Numbered from the stretch's first letter, positions 16,196 to 24,940 are shown. The stretch: DNA of 64,000 nt from Lachnospiraceae bacterium (GCA_011959285.1 BLLW01000010.1:1-64000), one strand, 5' to 3'. A program made the numbers and translations. Notes: a model not told the origin generated them from the letters alone.

Positions 16196-18969
16196 GAATT
16201 TTCCTCATAGCTTTCCCTAAATGCATTCATTTCTTCCATGACTGCCCCGGAAATCATATCGCCTAAAGAGTTCTTCCTAGCCGGATGTGTCTTCTGAAAA
16301 TCTTCCAGTATCTGGATGGAAGCCCGATCTATCTCTTCCTTCAGTTCTCTGGAAGAAATCAACTTGCACCCTTCTCCTATGATAATAATCTGTTCAAGCC
16401 CATCCGAAGTCGCAACTGTCACATCAAATTTTCCACTGTTTTCATGGGCAAATTTTTCGATATACTGATCGGCCGTTTCCGCTTCTTTTGTATAGACCAC
16501 ATGAATATTGTGATAATCCAGAATCTCCGTGGAATGCCCGGCAAGACGATAAGCGTCAAACACCGCAATCAGACTGCACTTTCTGACCGCCTGATAATTG
16601 CAAAGCAGATCAAGCAGCCTGCCTCTTGCCCCGTCAAGATTTTGCTCTGCCAGTTCCCGCAGTTCATCCCATGCAAAGATTACATTGTACCCGTCCACCA
16701 GCAGATATTCTTCCTTTTTCCGAGCTGGCTGATACGTCCTCACTTGAGGCTGCCCTTCTATCCGATTAGCCGCCCCCTTCGTCCTTTTCCATCCTATCCT
16801 TGTTCCTGTTCTGTTTTCTTTTTGGTTTGCGTAGGAGGTGCGGTTTAAGATTTCCTCAATCTCATCCTGTCCAATCCAATTTTCCTCCCGGCGCCCTTCC
16901 TTATTCCCCCTAAAGCACGCCCTGCCGCTTACAGTCGGAATGCTTTCTCCCAAGTATCTTTTCCATCCTTCTTCCTCGGTCCGCAGACCATCCTTTTCGC
17001 GAAGGCAGCTCTCCAAGTGCATATAGGAAGGAACCTCATCCCACTCCACGATGACACCAGCCCCGTGAGAGCAGAATACAGACGCACAGGGGTGATCTAC
17101 GTCTCGCAATGGATCATACCCAGTTTTTTCCATCACCTCTTGCGTGTTATGGCAGGGGTAATATCCTTTCATAGTACAGTATAGCTGCCCTTCCCCCTTC
17201 GTGTAGGCAAGCACCTCCTGCTGATATTCCTGTAAAAGCGCCATAGGCGCCATTCCCTTAAGGACCGCCACCCCTTCCCCGGTATGCTCCAAGGTAAAGG
17301 TTCCGTGCCTTTGATCTAAGTCCGTCATGGCACGTCCCACCGACGCATCCGGCACTTCCAGCCGAAAATCATAATAGGGCTCAAGGAGCACGCTCTCTGC
17401 CTGCATCAGCCCTTGGCGCAGCGCCCTGTAGGTCGCCTGCCGGAAGTCACCGCCCTCTGTGTGCTTCTGATGGGCGCGCCCCGACTTTAAGGTAATCTTC
17501 ATATCCGTAACCGGCGCCCCCACTAAGACCCCCGGATGTTCCGTCTCTTCTAAGTGGGTCAGCGCCAGCCTCTGCCAGTTCAAATCCAGAATATCCTCGC
17601 TGCAGTCCGCCTCAAACACAAGACCGCTTCCCGCCTCCCCTGGCTCCAAAAGCAGATGCACCTCCGCGTAATGGCGCAGAGGTTCAAAATGCCCCACTCC
17701 CTCTACCGTATTTGCAATAGTCTCCTTATAGACAATGCTTCCTGCCCCAAAATCCGCACAGACATCAAATCTTTCTTTGATCAGATTCTTATAGACTTCA
17801 ATCTGGACCTGCCCCATGATCTGTGCTTTGATCTCCCGGTTCTTTTCGTCCCAAAGAATATGAAGCTGAGGCTCTTCCTCCTCGAGCTGTCTCAGCTTTG
17901 GAAGCATCTGCAATGCATCACACCCTTCCGGCAAAAGGATACGATAACTTAAAACAGGGGAAAGTTCCGGATAAATCACTTCCGTCTCCCTGCCCAGCCC
18001 CTGCCCCGCAAAGGTCTGCGTCAGCCCTGTAACGGCACATACCGTACCTGCATCCGCCTGATTTACCGCTTCAAATTTTTCTCCCGAATAAATCCTGATT
18101 TGGTTTACCTTCTCCTCCCACTGCTCCTGACCAGAAGCATTTTCCATAGCAAGCCCTCTCCCGACAAGCGATTCCCTTGCCTTAAGGCATCCTCCGGTAA
18201 TCTTCATATGTGTAAGCCGGTTTCCCTGTCCATCCCGAGTAATCTTAAAAACCCTGGCGCCGAATGCGGACGGATATTCCTTTGCCGGAATATACTTTTC
18301 AAGCCCGCCCAGCAGTTCTTCCACGCCCCACAATTTAAGAGCAGAGCCAAAAAAGCAGGGAAAAAGTTTCCTTGCCCCGATCAGCACCTGTATCTGCTGC
18401 TCTGGGATTCTGCCCTTTTCCAGAAATGTATTCAATGCGTCCTCCTCACAGACCGCAATGCTTTCATAAAATGCTTCCGTCCCCGGCTCTGAAAAGTCAA
18501 CACACGCTTCACTAAGCTGCTCCTTCAGCTGCTGCAAGATCCTCTCCTGATCCGTATCAGGCTGATCCATTTTATTGATAAAAAAGAAAACCGGCACCCC
18601 GTAACGCTTTAGCAGCCTCCACAGGGTAAGGGTATGCCCCTGCACACCGTCGCTGCCGCTGATTACCAGGACCGCGGCATCTAATACCTGCAGCGTGCGC
18701 TCCATCTCCGCAGAAAAGTCCACATGCCCTGGAGTATCGAGCAGCGTGATTTCAGCCTGCCCCCTTCTTAAAATCGCCTGCTTGGAAAAGATCGTGATAC
18801 CCCGCTCTCTTTCCTGACCATAAGAATCCAAAAAAGCATCCTTCTTATCCACCCTGCCAAGTTTGCGGATGCTGCCGCTTAGATAAAGCATCCCCTCTGA
18901 CAAAGTCGTCTTTCCTGCATCCACATGGGCAAGCAGGGCGATTGTAATACGCTTCCATGTATTTTCCAT
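16192..18969 (-). CDS. TetM-like ribosomal GTPase fused to a C-terminal NYN (YacP/Rae1-type) nuclease domain
   Basis: A 925-residue translation-factor GTPase. G motifs are intact: AHVDAGKTTL (14-23), RERGITI, DTPGHVDF, NKMD. Domain order follows EF-G-like ribosomal protection proteins of the TetM/TetO type. From about residue 750 a 175-residue NYN domain begins at LLVDGYNVIFAW, with acidic residues in AVFDAY, ETADQYIE and ATSDGLEQ, the arrangement of YacP/Rae1, an RNase that in Bacillus subtilis cuts mRNA in the ribosomal A site. TetM and Rae1 both act at the A site, so the fusion suggests a ribosome-directed RNase (inference). A linker of about 80 polar residues joins the halves. The start overlaps the antitoxin stop (TGATG) and has GAAGGAGG 9 nt upstream. 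Tetracycline resistance should not be assumed. Confidence 0.88.
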   Translation of the reverse strand: MENTWKRITIALLAHVDAGKTTLSEGMLYLSGSIRKLGRVDKKDAFLDSYGQERERGITIFSKQAILRRGQAEITLLDTPGHVDFSAEMERTLQVLDAAVLVISGSDGVQGHTLTLWRLLKRYGVPVFFFINKMDQPDTDQERILQQLKEQLSEACVDFSEPGTEAFYESIAVCEEDALNTFLEKGRIPEQQIQVLIGARKLFPCFFGSALKLWGVEELLGGLEKYIPAKEYPSAFGARVFKITRDGQGNRLTHMKITGGCLKARESLVGRGLAMENASGQEQWEEKVNQIRIYSGEKFEAVNQADAGTVCAVTGLTQTFAGQGLGRETEVIYPELSPVLSYRILLPEGCDALQMLPKLRQLEEEEPQLHILWDEKNREIKAQIMGQVQIEVYKNLIKERFDVCADFGAGSIVYKETIANTVEGVGHFEPLRHYAEVHLLLEPGEAGSGLVFEADCSEDILDLNWQRLALTHLEETEHPGVLVGAPVTDMKITLKSGRAHQKHTEGGDFRQATYRALRQGLMQAESVLLEPYYDFRLEVPDASVGRAMTDLDQRHGTFTLEHTGEGVAVLKGMAPMALLQEYQQEVLAYTKGEGQLYCTMKGYYPCHNTQEVMEKTGYDPLRDVDHPCASVFCSHGAGVIVEWDEVPSYMHLESCLREKDGLRTEEEGWKRYLGESIPTVSGRACFRGNKEGRREENWIGQDEIEEILNRTSYANQKENRTGTRIGWKRTKGAANRIEGQPQVRTYQPARKKEEYLLVDGYNVIFAWDELRELAEQNLDGARGRLLDLLCNYQAVRKCSLIAVFDAYRLAGHSTEILDYHNIHVVYTKEAETADQYIEKFAHENSGKFDVTVATSDGLEQIIIIGEGCKLISSRELKEEIDRASIQILEDFQKTHPARKNSLGDMISGAVMEEMNAFRESYEENS

Positions 18970-19988
18970 CAGAAAATACCTCCTTCTGTCGTCAGCATAT
19001 CCTGAATATAACGCCTGATTCCGTCCTCAGAATGAATGCCATATGCCTTATCCACTGCCATATAATAATTCCTGATGCTTTCCTTTGTAATCGTCTCATT
19101 GGACGGGATATCGCTTTTGCATCCCTCCCGCACCTTTCTCCACGGCTCCTCATTATGGGTAATTTTCTCAAGAGTCTTCCCCCCATACATGCCAAAGGTA
19201 TCTACTACTAAATTAACAACCCTTTTCTCCTCCTGCGTCAGTTCCTCCCGCGCCCCCTCCAGCACAACAAAGCGTGCATCGTCAATGGGATTGTATTTAA
19301 AATCTTTAAAAAGATTGTAGACTTCCGGATAGACTGGTCCATGCACCCACGCCTTACAATCCTCCGCAAAAATCTCTTTCCCGTACAAAGCGGAATAAAT
19401 ACCCTGAATAAAATACAGCAGTTTCTGCAGCATCAGCGGCGTAATCTCCTCAAGCTGTTCAAAAACATATGCGATGATCTTGAGCAGCTTCCCCGATATA
19501 GAAAAAAGCTTCTCAAGGCGCACTGCCGCTCCCATCGCTTTCCGGTAAGCGGCATCCGTAATCTTTTCCCGGTTTTCAGACAGCTTCTGCCTCATAAAAA
19601 CCGGTGAAGCAAGCGCTGAGCGCATAATATCAGAATACTCCTTAGACGGTATCTGCCCTTCCAGATACCTTGGAATCGTCACCTCGCCAAACCCAAGCGC
19701 AAGGGATAAAGGCGCCTTTCCAATCTGATAGATTTTCATCATTTTTTCAATATCTTCCACAGACACAAGCCCCTCGGCACGCCTGTACTGCTCGTCGATT
19801 TCCTGCACATTCCGGTCAATCAGCCCGGGAGGATTCATTTCCTCTCCGCATTCCGCACATACTGCCGTTGTTATTTGAAACTGGTATTCCTTATCTCTTA
19901 TAGTCTTTACAATCGGTTTCTCCTGCCACAGATATTCGGTTTCCTTTCTGCATTCTATACAGAAATCCTTTTTTTCATTTTCTCCCAT
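18969..19988 (-). CDS. MqsA-like zinc-finger/HTH antitoxin with C-terminal Panacea domain
   Basis: A 339-residue protein of three parts: a YgiT/MqsA-type zinc finger (Cys10, Cys13, Cys44, Cys47), a helix-turn-helix region (about 70-150, including IYQIGKAPLSLALGFGEVTIPRYLEG), and from about 175 a Panacea domain (LLKIIAYVFEQLEEITPLMLQKLLYFIQGIYSALYG pattern; then AWVHGPVYPEVY). Panacea is known as a neutralisation domain of versatile antitoxins. I start at the ATG at 19988, overlapping the toxin stop as TAATG and preceded by GGAGG at 8 nt; the longer frame lacks a site. Toxin-first order resembles mqsRA. Likely autoregulates the operon through its DNA-binding part. Confidence 0.85.
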   Translation of the reverse strand: MGENEKKDFCIECRKETEYLWQEKPIVKTIRDKEYQFQITTAVCAECGEEMNPPGLIDRNVQEIDEQYRRAEGLVSVEDIEKMMKIYQIGKAPLSLALGFGEVTIPRYLEGQIPSKEYSDIMRSALASPVFMRQKLSENREKITDAAYRKAMGAAVRLEKLFSISGKLLKIIAYVFEQLEEITPLMLQKLLYFIQGIYSALYGKEIFAEDCKAWVHGPVYPEVYNLFKDFKYNPIDDARFVVLEGAREELTQEEKRVVNLVVDTFGMYGGKTLEKITHNEEPWRKVREGCKSDIPSNETITKESIRNYYMAVDKAYGIHSEDGIRRYIQDMLTTEGGIF

Positions 19989-20398
19989 TATGGCTGCCTC
20001 CATTTTCCTGATTCTTTAAAATAGTAAGTGAGCGGGTATTTTTGCTCGTGAAAAGAAATCACTATCACAAAGCTATTTTCTAACTTGTTGAACTTGATGT
20101 ACAGGGAAACCATCTTTTCTTCAAATCCGATTCTTTCCAAAAGAGGTACATCCTTGCCAAAAACGTATAGTTTCTCATGCTCAAATCCTTTATGCTCATT
20201 TTTCCGGACTTCTGAGAAATCCATTGGCGTCAGACTAAGCAGGATTTCCTTGGTCTTAGCCTCATCTACAATATAATTCATAAAAACATCTATATTATCC
20301 TGCCTCTTCGCATTTCTGGCAATGCGATATCTATTGTTTATAATTGCATCCTTCACACCGGAAAGATACTGCTCTATATCTTTCATCTGTACCTTCAA
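19988..20398 (-). CDS. Putative toxin of a Panacea toxin-antitoxin pair (MqsR/RelE-like fold suspected)
   Basis: A 136-residue protein. The order of an N-terminal helix (IEQYLSGVKDAIINN), LTPMDFSEVRKNEH, a Val/Tyr/Phe-rich strand (EKLYVFGKDV), VSLYIKFNK and FVIVISFHEQKYPL resembles the MqsR mRNA-interferase pattern (S-x-x-D-F, then V-Y-x-K, then V-I-V-I-S-F-H). The match is by eye and weak in the N-terminal half. Its position, just upstream of and overlapping a Panacea antitoxin, is the strongest evidence. Start: TTG at 20398 with GGAGGG 6 nt upstream; an ATG at 20386 is the alternative. Confidence 0.7.
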   Translation of the reverse strand: MKVQMKDIEQYLSGVKDAIINNRYRIARNAKRQDNIDVFMNYIVDEAKTKEILLSLTPMDFSEVRKNEHKGFEHEKLYVFGKDVPLLERIGFEEKMVSLYIKFNKLENSFVIVISFHEQKYPLTYYFKESGKWRQP

Positions 20399-20444
20399 TA
20401 TTTACCCTCCAGCAATGATTGCTTTTTTCATTTTTCCTATCATT

Positions 20445-20473
20445 AGTTTACATTTATAATGAGACCATGTCAA
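20445..20473 (-). promoter_or_regulatory. Promoter of the toxin-antitoxin-GTPase operon
   Basis: Perfect TTGACA and TAAACT separated by 17 bp on the minus strand, 47 bp upstream of the toxin start. No second promoter is evident before the GTPase gene. Confidence 0.65.
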
Positions 20474-20518
20474 TATCCATTGTAAAATAAATGTTGAATT
20501 GTAACGGGCAGACAATAC

Positions 20519-20571
20519 AAAAAATGACCACTAAATGATATACTTTCACTCTAACATTCAATGGTCATTTT
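20519..20571 (-). terminator. Terminator after the ROK kinase gene
   Basis: A 10-bp stem AAAATGACCA/TGGTCATTTT with a 31-nt loop, followed by six T on the minus strand; the upstream arm overlaps the stop codon. It separates the kinase gene from the toxin-antitoxin operon downstream. Confidence 0.7.
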
Positions 20572-21458
20572 CAATACTTTTCATTTTCTTTATCCACCGC
20601 TCTCCGCGCCAGTTCAAGGCATCCCATAATTCCCTGACATTCCTCAAGGCTTGGCGGAACGATGTAAGTTTCCAGATGATCCAGCTCTTTTGTCCGGATA
20701 TAGCCGCCCAGAATTTCTTTCACATAGTCCCGGACAATTGGAAATAATTGTTCCTGGTGCATGACCCCTCCGCCTAAAATAATCAGTTCTGGGGACAGCG
20801 TCAGGATATAGATGCCCAGTGCCTGCGCGATGTAATAGCCTTCCAGATCCCAGACTTCCTTTCTTTCGCGGAGTGCAATTGCCTCTTGCCCCCACCTCTC
20901 TTCTATGGCAGGTCCCGCTGCAAGTCCTTCCAGGCAGGTCTTATGATAAGGGCATTTTCCACGGTATGCGTCGTCTGCGCGCTTTTGAATCATTATATGT
21001 CCCGCTTCAGGATGGAGCATTCCGTGGAGCAGTTTCCCTTCGATATAAATACCCGCTCCCACCCCGGTTCCAATGGTCACATAGACGACGCAGTTTTTAC
21101 CTTTTGCCCGTCCGAAAGTAACCTCGCCAAGGACAGAACTGTTTACGTCCGTGTCAAATCCCACCGGACAGAAAAGTTCCTCCTGAAAGGCTCCCACAAT
21201 GTTGAAATTCCTCCATGCAGGTTTAGGTGTGCTGGTGATATATCCATAAGTGTCAGATCGCCTGTCTGGATCGATGGGACCAAAGCATCCGATTCCAAGC
21301 GCTTCTATTTCCGCTTCCTTGAAGTATGCAGTCAGCTTTGGCATGGTTTCCTCCGGTGACTTAGTGGGAACGGTGATTTTCTCAAAAATCTTTCCTGTTT
21401 CATCCCCCACAGCGCATATCATCTTCGTTCCACCTGCCTCCAAAGCCCCCAGCCTCAT
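20571..21458 (-). CDS. ROK-family fructokinase
   Basis: A 295-residue sugar kinase. The ATP-binding start LGALEAGGTKMICAVG, the sugar site HPEAGHIMIQ, and the ROK zinc site (His of GHI with CPYHKTC further on) are present, followed by EGLAAGPAIEERWG, which is characteristic of Gram-positive fructokinases (GmuE/ScrK-like). It phosphorylates fructose to fructose 6-phosphate in the cytoplasm; glucose or mannose cannot be excluded. GAGGGG precedes the ATG. It starts 3 bp after the phosphatase gene, so the two form one operon. Confidence 0.88.
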   Translation of the reverse strand: MRLGALEAGGTKMICAVGDETGKIFEKITVPTKSPEETMPKLTAYFKEAEIEALGIGCFGPIDPDRRSDTYGYITSTPKPAWRNFNIVGAFQEELFCPVGFDTDVNSSVLGEVTFGRAKGKNCVVYVTIGTGVGAGIYIEGKLLHGMLHPEAGHIMIQKRADDAYRGKCPYHKTCLEGLAAGPAIEERWGQEAIALRERKEVWDLEGYYIAQALGIYILTLSPELIILGGGVMHQEQLFPIVRDYVKEILGGYIRTKELDHLETYIVPPSLEECQGIMGCLELARRAVDKENEKY

Positions 21459-21461
21459 AGC

Positions 21462-22040
21462 TTATCCCCTCTTTTTGAATAACTCCGCATTAAGTTCCAC
21501 GATTCCGGCGTTGCCTGTCTTATAATTCTTTGCCATATCCTCAAAAGGCGTATCGTATATATATGACATTAGCGTCATAATAACGGCGCTGTGCGTTACA
21601 ATGAGCACATTTCCCGTTTCCTTTTCTGCAATCTCATGCATTGCCGGAAGGAGTCTGTCAAGAAGCTGCTGATAGGACTCCCCTTCTGGCGGCGCCTCGT
21701 AGCGGCGGTTGTCATGCCAGATTCGGTATTCCTCCCCAAACAGTTCCTTTACCTGCTTCCAGGTATGGCCTTCCCACTTCCCAAGGCAGATTTCCTCAAG
21801 CCCCGGCTGCACCTTAGGCTCTATCCCCAGCGCCGCGCCGATGATTTTTGACGTCTCCAATGCACGCTGCTTAAAACTGGTATAAATGCCTTCTATCTGG
21901 TAATGCTCCTGTATAATCCTGGCGGCAAATTCTTCTGCCTGCCGCCTGCCTTTTTCATTAAGTGCAATATCTGTCTGTCCCTGGATTTTGCTTGCGATGT
22001 TCCAATCGGTCTCTCCATGTCTTACTAGATAAAGCGTCAT
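21462..22040 (-). CDS. Histidine phosphatase (phosphoglycerate mutase-like) family protein
   Basis: A 192-residue cytoplasmic phosphatase of the branch-1 histidine phosphatase superfamily. The catalytic RHGET is at residues 7-11, Glu in CLGKWEGHTW, and the second catalytic His in VTHSAVI. The conserved LNEKGRRQAEEFA follows the RHG motif. Members dephosphorylate diverse small molecules (alpha-ribazole phosphate, sugar phosphates) or act as mutases; substrate not resolved. Ribosome-binding site GGAGG lies 6 nt upstream. Upstream, 22041-22260 holds a GCCGGA/TCCGGC stem and the divergent carD-family promoter. Confidence 0.87.
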   Translation of the reverse strand: MTLYLVRHGETDWNIASKIQGQTDIALNEKGRRQAEEFAARIIQEHYQIEGIYTSFKQRALETSKIIGAALGIEPKVQPGLEEICLGKWEGHTWKQVKELFGEEYRIWHDNRRYEAPPEGESYQQLLDRLLPAMHEIAEKETGNVLIVTHSAVIMTLMSYIYDTPFEDMAKNYKTGNAGIVELNAELFKKRG

Positions 22041-22196
22041 TCTTTTCCTCCATTCCGAAGCATTTCAACGCTGCGTCCGCCGGAAATTCCACCCTTCCAA
22101 AGGCATAATCCGGCTTTACGGTTATTCATTTTGCACAATACAAGACCCTGTATTCTTGCGCATTTCAAACAAACTTTGTGATATTCTCTTAACTCG

Positions 22197-22226
22197 CTGA
22201 CATTTTCTTCAAAAAATTGGTATAAT
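22197..22226 (+). promoter_or_regulatory. Promoter of the CarD-family gene
   Basis: CTGACA and TATAAT separated by 18 bp, ending 34 bp before the ATG; GGAGG precedes the start codon. Confidence 0.6.
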
Positions 22227-22260
22227 AAATAATATAGTCTATTTTATAAGGAGGTACGAG

Positions 22261-22776
22261 ATGTTTCAAAAAGGTGAATATGTAATCTATGGTAACAATG
22301 GAATCTGCCTAATACAAGATATTACCACTTTAAACATTGCGGGTGTTAATAAAGACAGGCAGTATTATCTGCTAAAACCCGTCTATGCGTCCGGCAGTAC
22401 TGTATACACTCCTGTGGATACGGCAGAAACTGCGCTTCGCCACGCCCTTTCAAAAGATGAAGCCGACAGCTTAATCCGATCCATTCCAGATATTCCCCTG
22501 ATTCCGCTGACCGATGAAAAGACTTTGGAAAAGACTTACAAAAAATACATGCGTTCCAACAACTGCAAGGCATGGGTTCAGCTGATTAAAACAATCTATC
22601 TCCGAAAAGAACGCCGCCTCATGAAAGGTTATAAAGTAACTGCATTGGACAACCGTTACTTTAATCTGGCGGAGACTTCCCTATACGGGGAACTGTCCAT
22701 CGCGCTTGGCAAACCTCGGGATGAGGTCAAATCGTATATCTCAAGTTGTATTGATGAAAAAAATGCGAAAGAATAA
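22261..22776 (+). CDS. CarD-family transcriptional regulator
   Basis: A 171-residue protein with the CarD/CdnL/TRCF interaction domain at the N-terminus (FQKGEYVIYGNNGICLIQDI, then QYYLLKPVYASGSTVYTPVD), which binds the RNA polymerase beta subunit. The helical C-terminal half (KTIYLRKERRLMKGYKVTALDNRYFNLAETSLYGELSIALG) contacts the promoter in known members. Short CarD regulators with this layout are frequent in Clostridia. Single gene with its own promoter. Targets unknown. Confidence 0.9.
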   Translation: MFQKGEYVIYGNNGICLIQDITTLNIAGVNKDRQYYLLKPVYASGSTVYTPVDTAETALRHALSKDEADSLIRSIPDIPLIPLTDEKTLEKTYKKYMRSNNCKAWVQLIKTIYLRKERRLMKGYKVTALDNRYFNLAETSLYGELSIALGKPRDEVKSYISSCIDEKNAKE

Positions 22777-22894
22777 TCGAATCCTTCTTTTGAAGTTATG
22801 CTCTGTGCAAAAATAGTTTACTACAAATTTGCGGGAAGTTCAATTGTGCCGGGAGGTGTTTTTCATAAACTTTCAAGGGGATGGTGCGGTATTT

Positions 22895-23539
22895 TCATTC
22901 TATTTTCTCTATCAGATCCCCTGCCTCACAGCACAGGACCTTTGCCAGTCTCACGAGATATTCTGCCTGTGCTTTATTGATGTTTTTCTGCCGCTGCTCA
23001 TACTGCTGAATGGTGCGGATTGGAATGTCCGACAGTTCTGCAAGCATGCGCTGGCTCAACCCTGCTCTCTGCCGCAGAAGCTTTAAATTGGTTTCCGGTT
23101 TAGCTGCTTTATATAATGCATTCATCTTGTCTACAAACTGCCGGATATCCATTTCGTGATAGGGTGAATACAGCGCCAGGATATCCTTAACCGTCATATA
23201 CTGCACAATCTCCGCAAAGCTCATGGAAGTCTCCCACTGATAATACGCCAATACCCAGCCCAGCCAAAATTCCTCACTGCGGTCTGCCGTATAATTTGGC
23301 TTGATACGTTTTGGCTTAATGCCAGATTGCTCCAAGACCTCATAGGCAAGTTCCACGCCGGATCTGCCGGTAATTACGGTAAAATCGCCAATCTCAAATC
23401 GTGCTGCAACGCCGGAACAAATGAATTTCTGGAAGAAATCAGCAATATCATAGTTCAGATCATACACTGCAAAATCCAGCATACGTCCAAGCACAGTCCT
23501 GGCTTTATCCAGATAAACTTTATCGTAAGCGTGAATCAT
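22895..23539 (-). CDS. HTH protein with C-terminal XRE domain, partner of the ART-like gene
   Basis: A 214-residue protein. The first 130 residues form an uncharacterised helical domain (ARTVLGRMLDFAVYDLNYDIADFFQKFICSG region) typically found beside DUF3990 genes; residues about 155-212 are an XRE helix-turn-helix (LKLLRQRAGLSQRMLAELSDIPIRTIQQYEQRQ). Its ATG lies inside the 3' end of the upstream gene (20-bp overlap) with GAGGAG nearby, so the two are coupled. Together they look like a toxin-antitoxin pair with this protein as antitoxin and autorepressor (inference). Confidence 0.75.
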   Translation of the reverse strand: MIHAYDKVYLDKARTVLGRMLDFAVYDLNYDIADFFQKFICSGVAARFEIGDFTVITGRSGVELAYEVLEQSGIKPKRIKPNYTADRSEEFWLGWVLAYYQWETSMSFAEIVQYMTVKDILALYSPYHEMDIRQFVDKMNALYKAAKPETNLKLLRQRAGLSQRMLAELSDIPIRTIQQYEQRQKNINKAQAEYLVRLAKVLCCEAGDLIEKIE

Positions 23540-24197
23540 CAGGCATCATCTCCTCATCCATAATCTGGGCAATATAGAAATCCCCCTTCTGCCGCCGGCT
23601 GCGCTCCACGCTGAAATACTCCCTGCGTGCGGCTCTGTCCCGCAGCATCTTTTTCGCATACCACTTACTGCTCTCCACAACTTCACTGCCGACAAACCGA
23701 ATACGCTCAAATGCCGTTCTGCTCTTTAAGACAAACTGCTGTCCCAGCTTTCCCAAATGCATGGCGTTATTGAGCTGACGGTAAGAAATCGTACCGTTGA
23801 TGAAATCCTGTGCAAATGAAAAATAGCTGTCATCTGCCCGATAGCCAATCATGGCATCGCATGTTTCATAATCAACGTTAAAAACGCCAAGCAGATATTC
23901 CTTAGCTTCCAGCGCAAGACCGGAGGGAACATCAAACTCCCGATTTCGCAGCAGCACTGCCAGCCAATGCAGAATGCAATATTCCGGTGCATTTAAATTA
24001 AGGATTTGGAGACCATTACAATCCAGTTCGTAGCAATTGGCATAACCGTCCTGATCCTTGCCTGCCGCCCACTCTTTTGCCATCTCCAGACTGTCCGTAC
24101 AGTAGAAACCTGACCCATAGTCATTATAAGATTTTCCATATTCAAATACCGGCTTCTCGATGATATTGCAAGAGCCGTGATAAAGTGTTTTGACCAT
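23520..24197 (-). CDS. DUF3990-type protein, ADP-ribosyltransferase-like fold
   Basis: A 225-residue protein whose N-terminus TLYHGSCNIIEKP (His7), GSGFYCTDSLEMAKEW (Tyr32) fits the H-Y-E arrangement of ADP-ribosyltransferase-like domains; the third acidic residue is not assigned with confidence. DUF3990 proteins sit next to HTH genes in many Firmicutes genomes. C-terminal 90 residues are basic and helical. Overlap with the HTH gene argues for a two-gene unit. Proposed role, toxin or NAD-using modifier, is inference from fold pattern and context. Confidence 0.7.
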   Translation of the reverse strand: MVKTLYHGSCNIIEKPVFEYGKSYNDYGSGFYCTDSLEMAKEWAAGKDQDGYANCYELDCNGLQILNLNAPEYCILHWLAVLLRNREFDVPSGLALEAKEYLLGVFNVDYETCDAMIGYRADDSYFSFAQDFINGTISYRQLNNAMHLGKLGQQFVLKSRTAFERIRFVGSEVVESSKWYAKKMLRDRAARREYFSVERSRRQKGDFYIAQIMDEEMMPDDSRLR

Positions 24198-24291
24198 AAA
24201 AATATCCTCTCCATTCCTTGCTCAAATTATACCCCTAAGGGAGTATAATATCAATCAAAAATGAACTATGCACTATTTTTAGTCATAAATT

Positions 24292-24936
24292 TCACCATAA
24301 ATGAAAGGGCAGTATTATTTTTACAGAAATAGCAATAATGATAGCCATTCCCATCATAACAAGTGTCTTAGCAGGGGATTTTCGCAGAAGGAGGATTGCT
24401 GCTATAAAAACAACTACATGCATAATAGATCTGACATCAAAGTAAATCAGACCATATGAAAATGTCAAATTAAACAGCACCGCCAATATTCCGGCTGAGA
24501 AAATAACTGCCGCTTTCCCATTTTCTCTTGCATACCAGCAAAAAAACGCCATAAATGGCGACACCATTGTAAGTGCGAACCAAATCATGGCGTAGTTTCT
24601 TGGGAAAAATCCTGCTATGAAATTTGTGTATAAATAATAACAGGATACCATTCCTGTAAAAAAGGCAAAAACATTTACAGCCGCCCTTACAGGCGATGCA
24701 CTCTTAACCGATATACAGACAGCAATCAAAATCCACGGTGCAAAACTGCCAAGAAAATTGTGAAAATCCAGCCGTTCGTCCATGATATGCAATAAATATG
24801 GAAGCTGTGCCTGACGGTAATCCAGATATTTGGAAAACGTTCCCAGCGCTGCCCCAAACAACAAGATTACTAAAGTCGTCAATATCTGTTTACTTACTTT
24901 CTTGTCTTTATTATATATTTTCATTTGTTTTTTCAT
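24292..24936 (-). CDS. Integral membrane protein, DUF6518-like
   Basis: A 214-residue membrane protein with about seven helices and a basic N-terminus; the first helix is followed by a short loop with DYRQAQLPYLLHIMDER. I start at the ATG at 24936 (weak GAAAG upstream), just after the stop of the upstream gene at 24941; the longer frame would overlap it. It resembles DUF6518 proteins by pattern only. Function unknown. It forms a two-gene unit with the 100-residue protein upstream. Confidence 0.6.
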   Translation of the reverse strand: MKKQMKIYNKDKKVSKQILTTLVILLFGAALGTFSKYLDYRQAQLPYLLHIMDERLDFHNFLGSFAPWILIAVCISVKSASPVRAAVNVFAFFTGMVSCYYLYTNFIAGFFPRNYAMIWFALTMVSPFMAFFCWYARENGKAAVIFSAGILAVLFNLTFSYGLIYFDVRSIMHVVVFIAAILLLRKSPAKTLVMMGMAIIIAISVKIILPFHLW

Positions 24937-24940
24937 CTTT

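Noticed and set aside
16192..18969. Calling the GTPase a tetracycline-resistance gene
   Set aside because: TetM-like architecture is clear, but chromosomal relatives with NYN tails are not shown to give resistance and no resistance island surrounds it.
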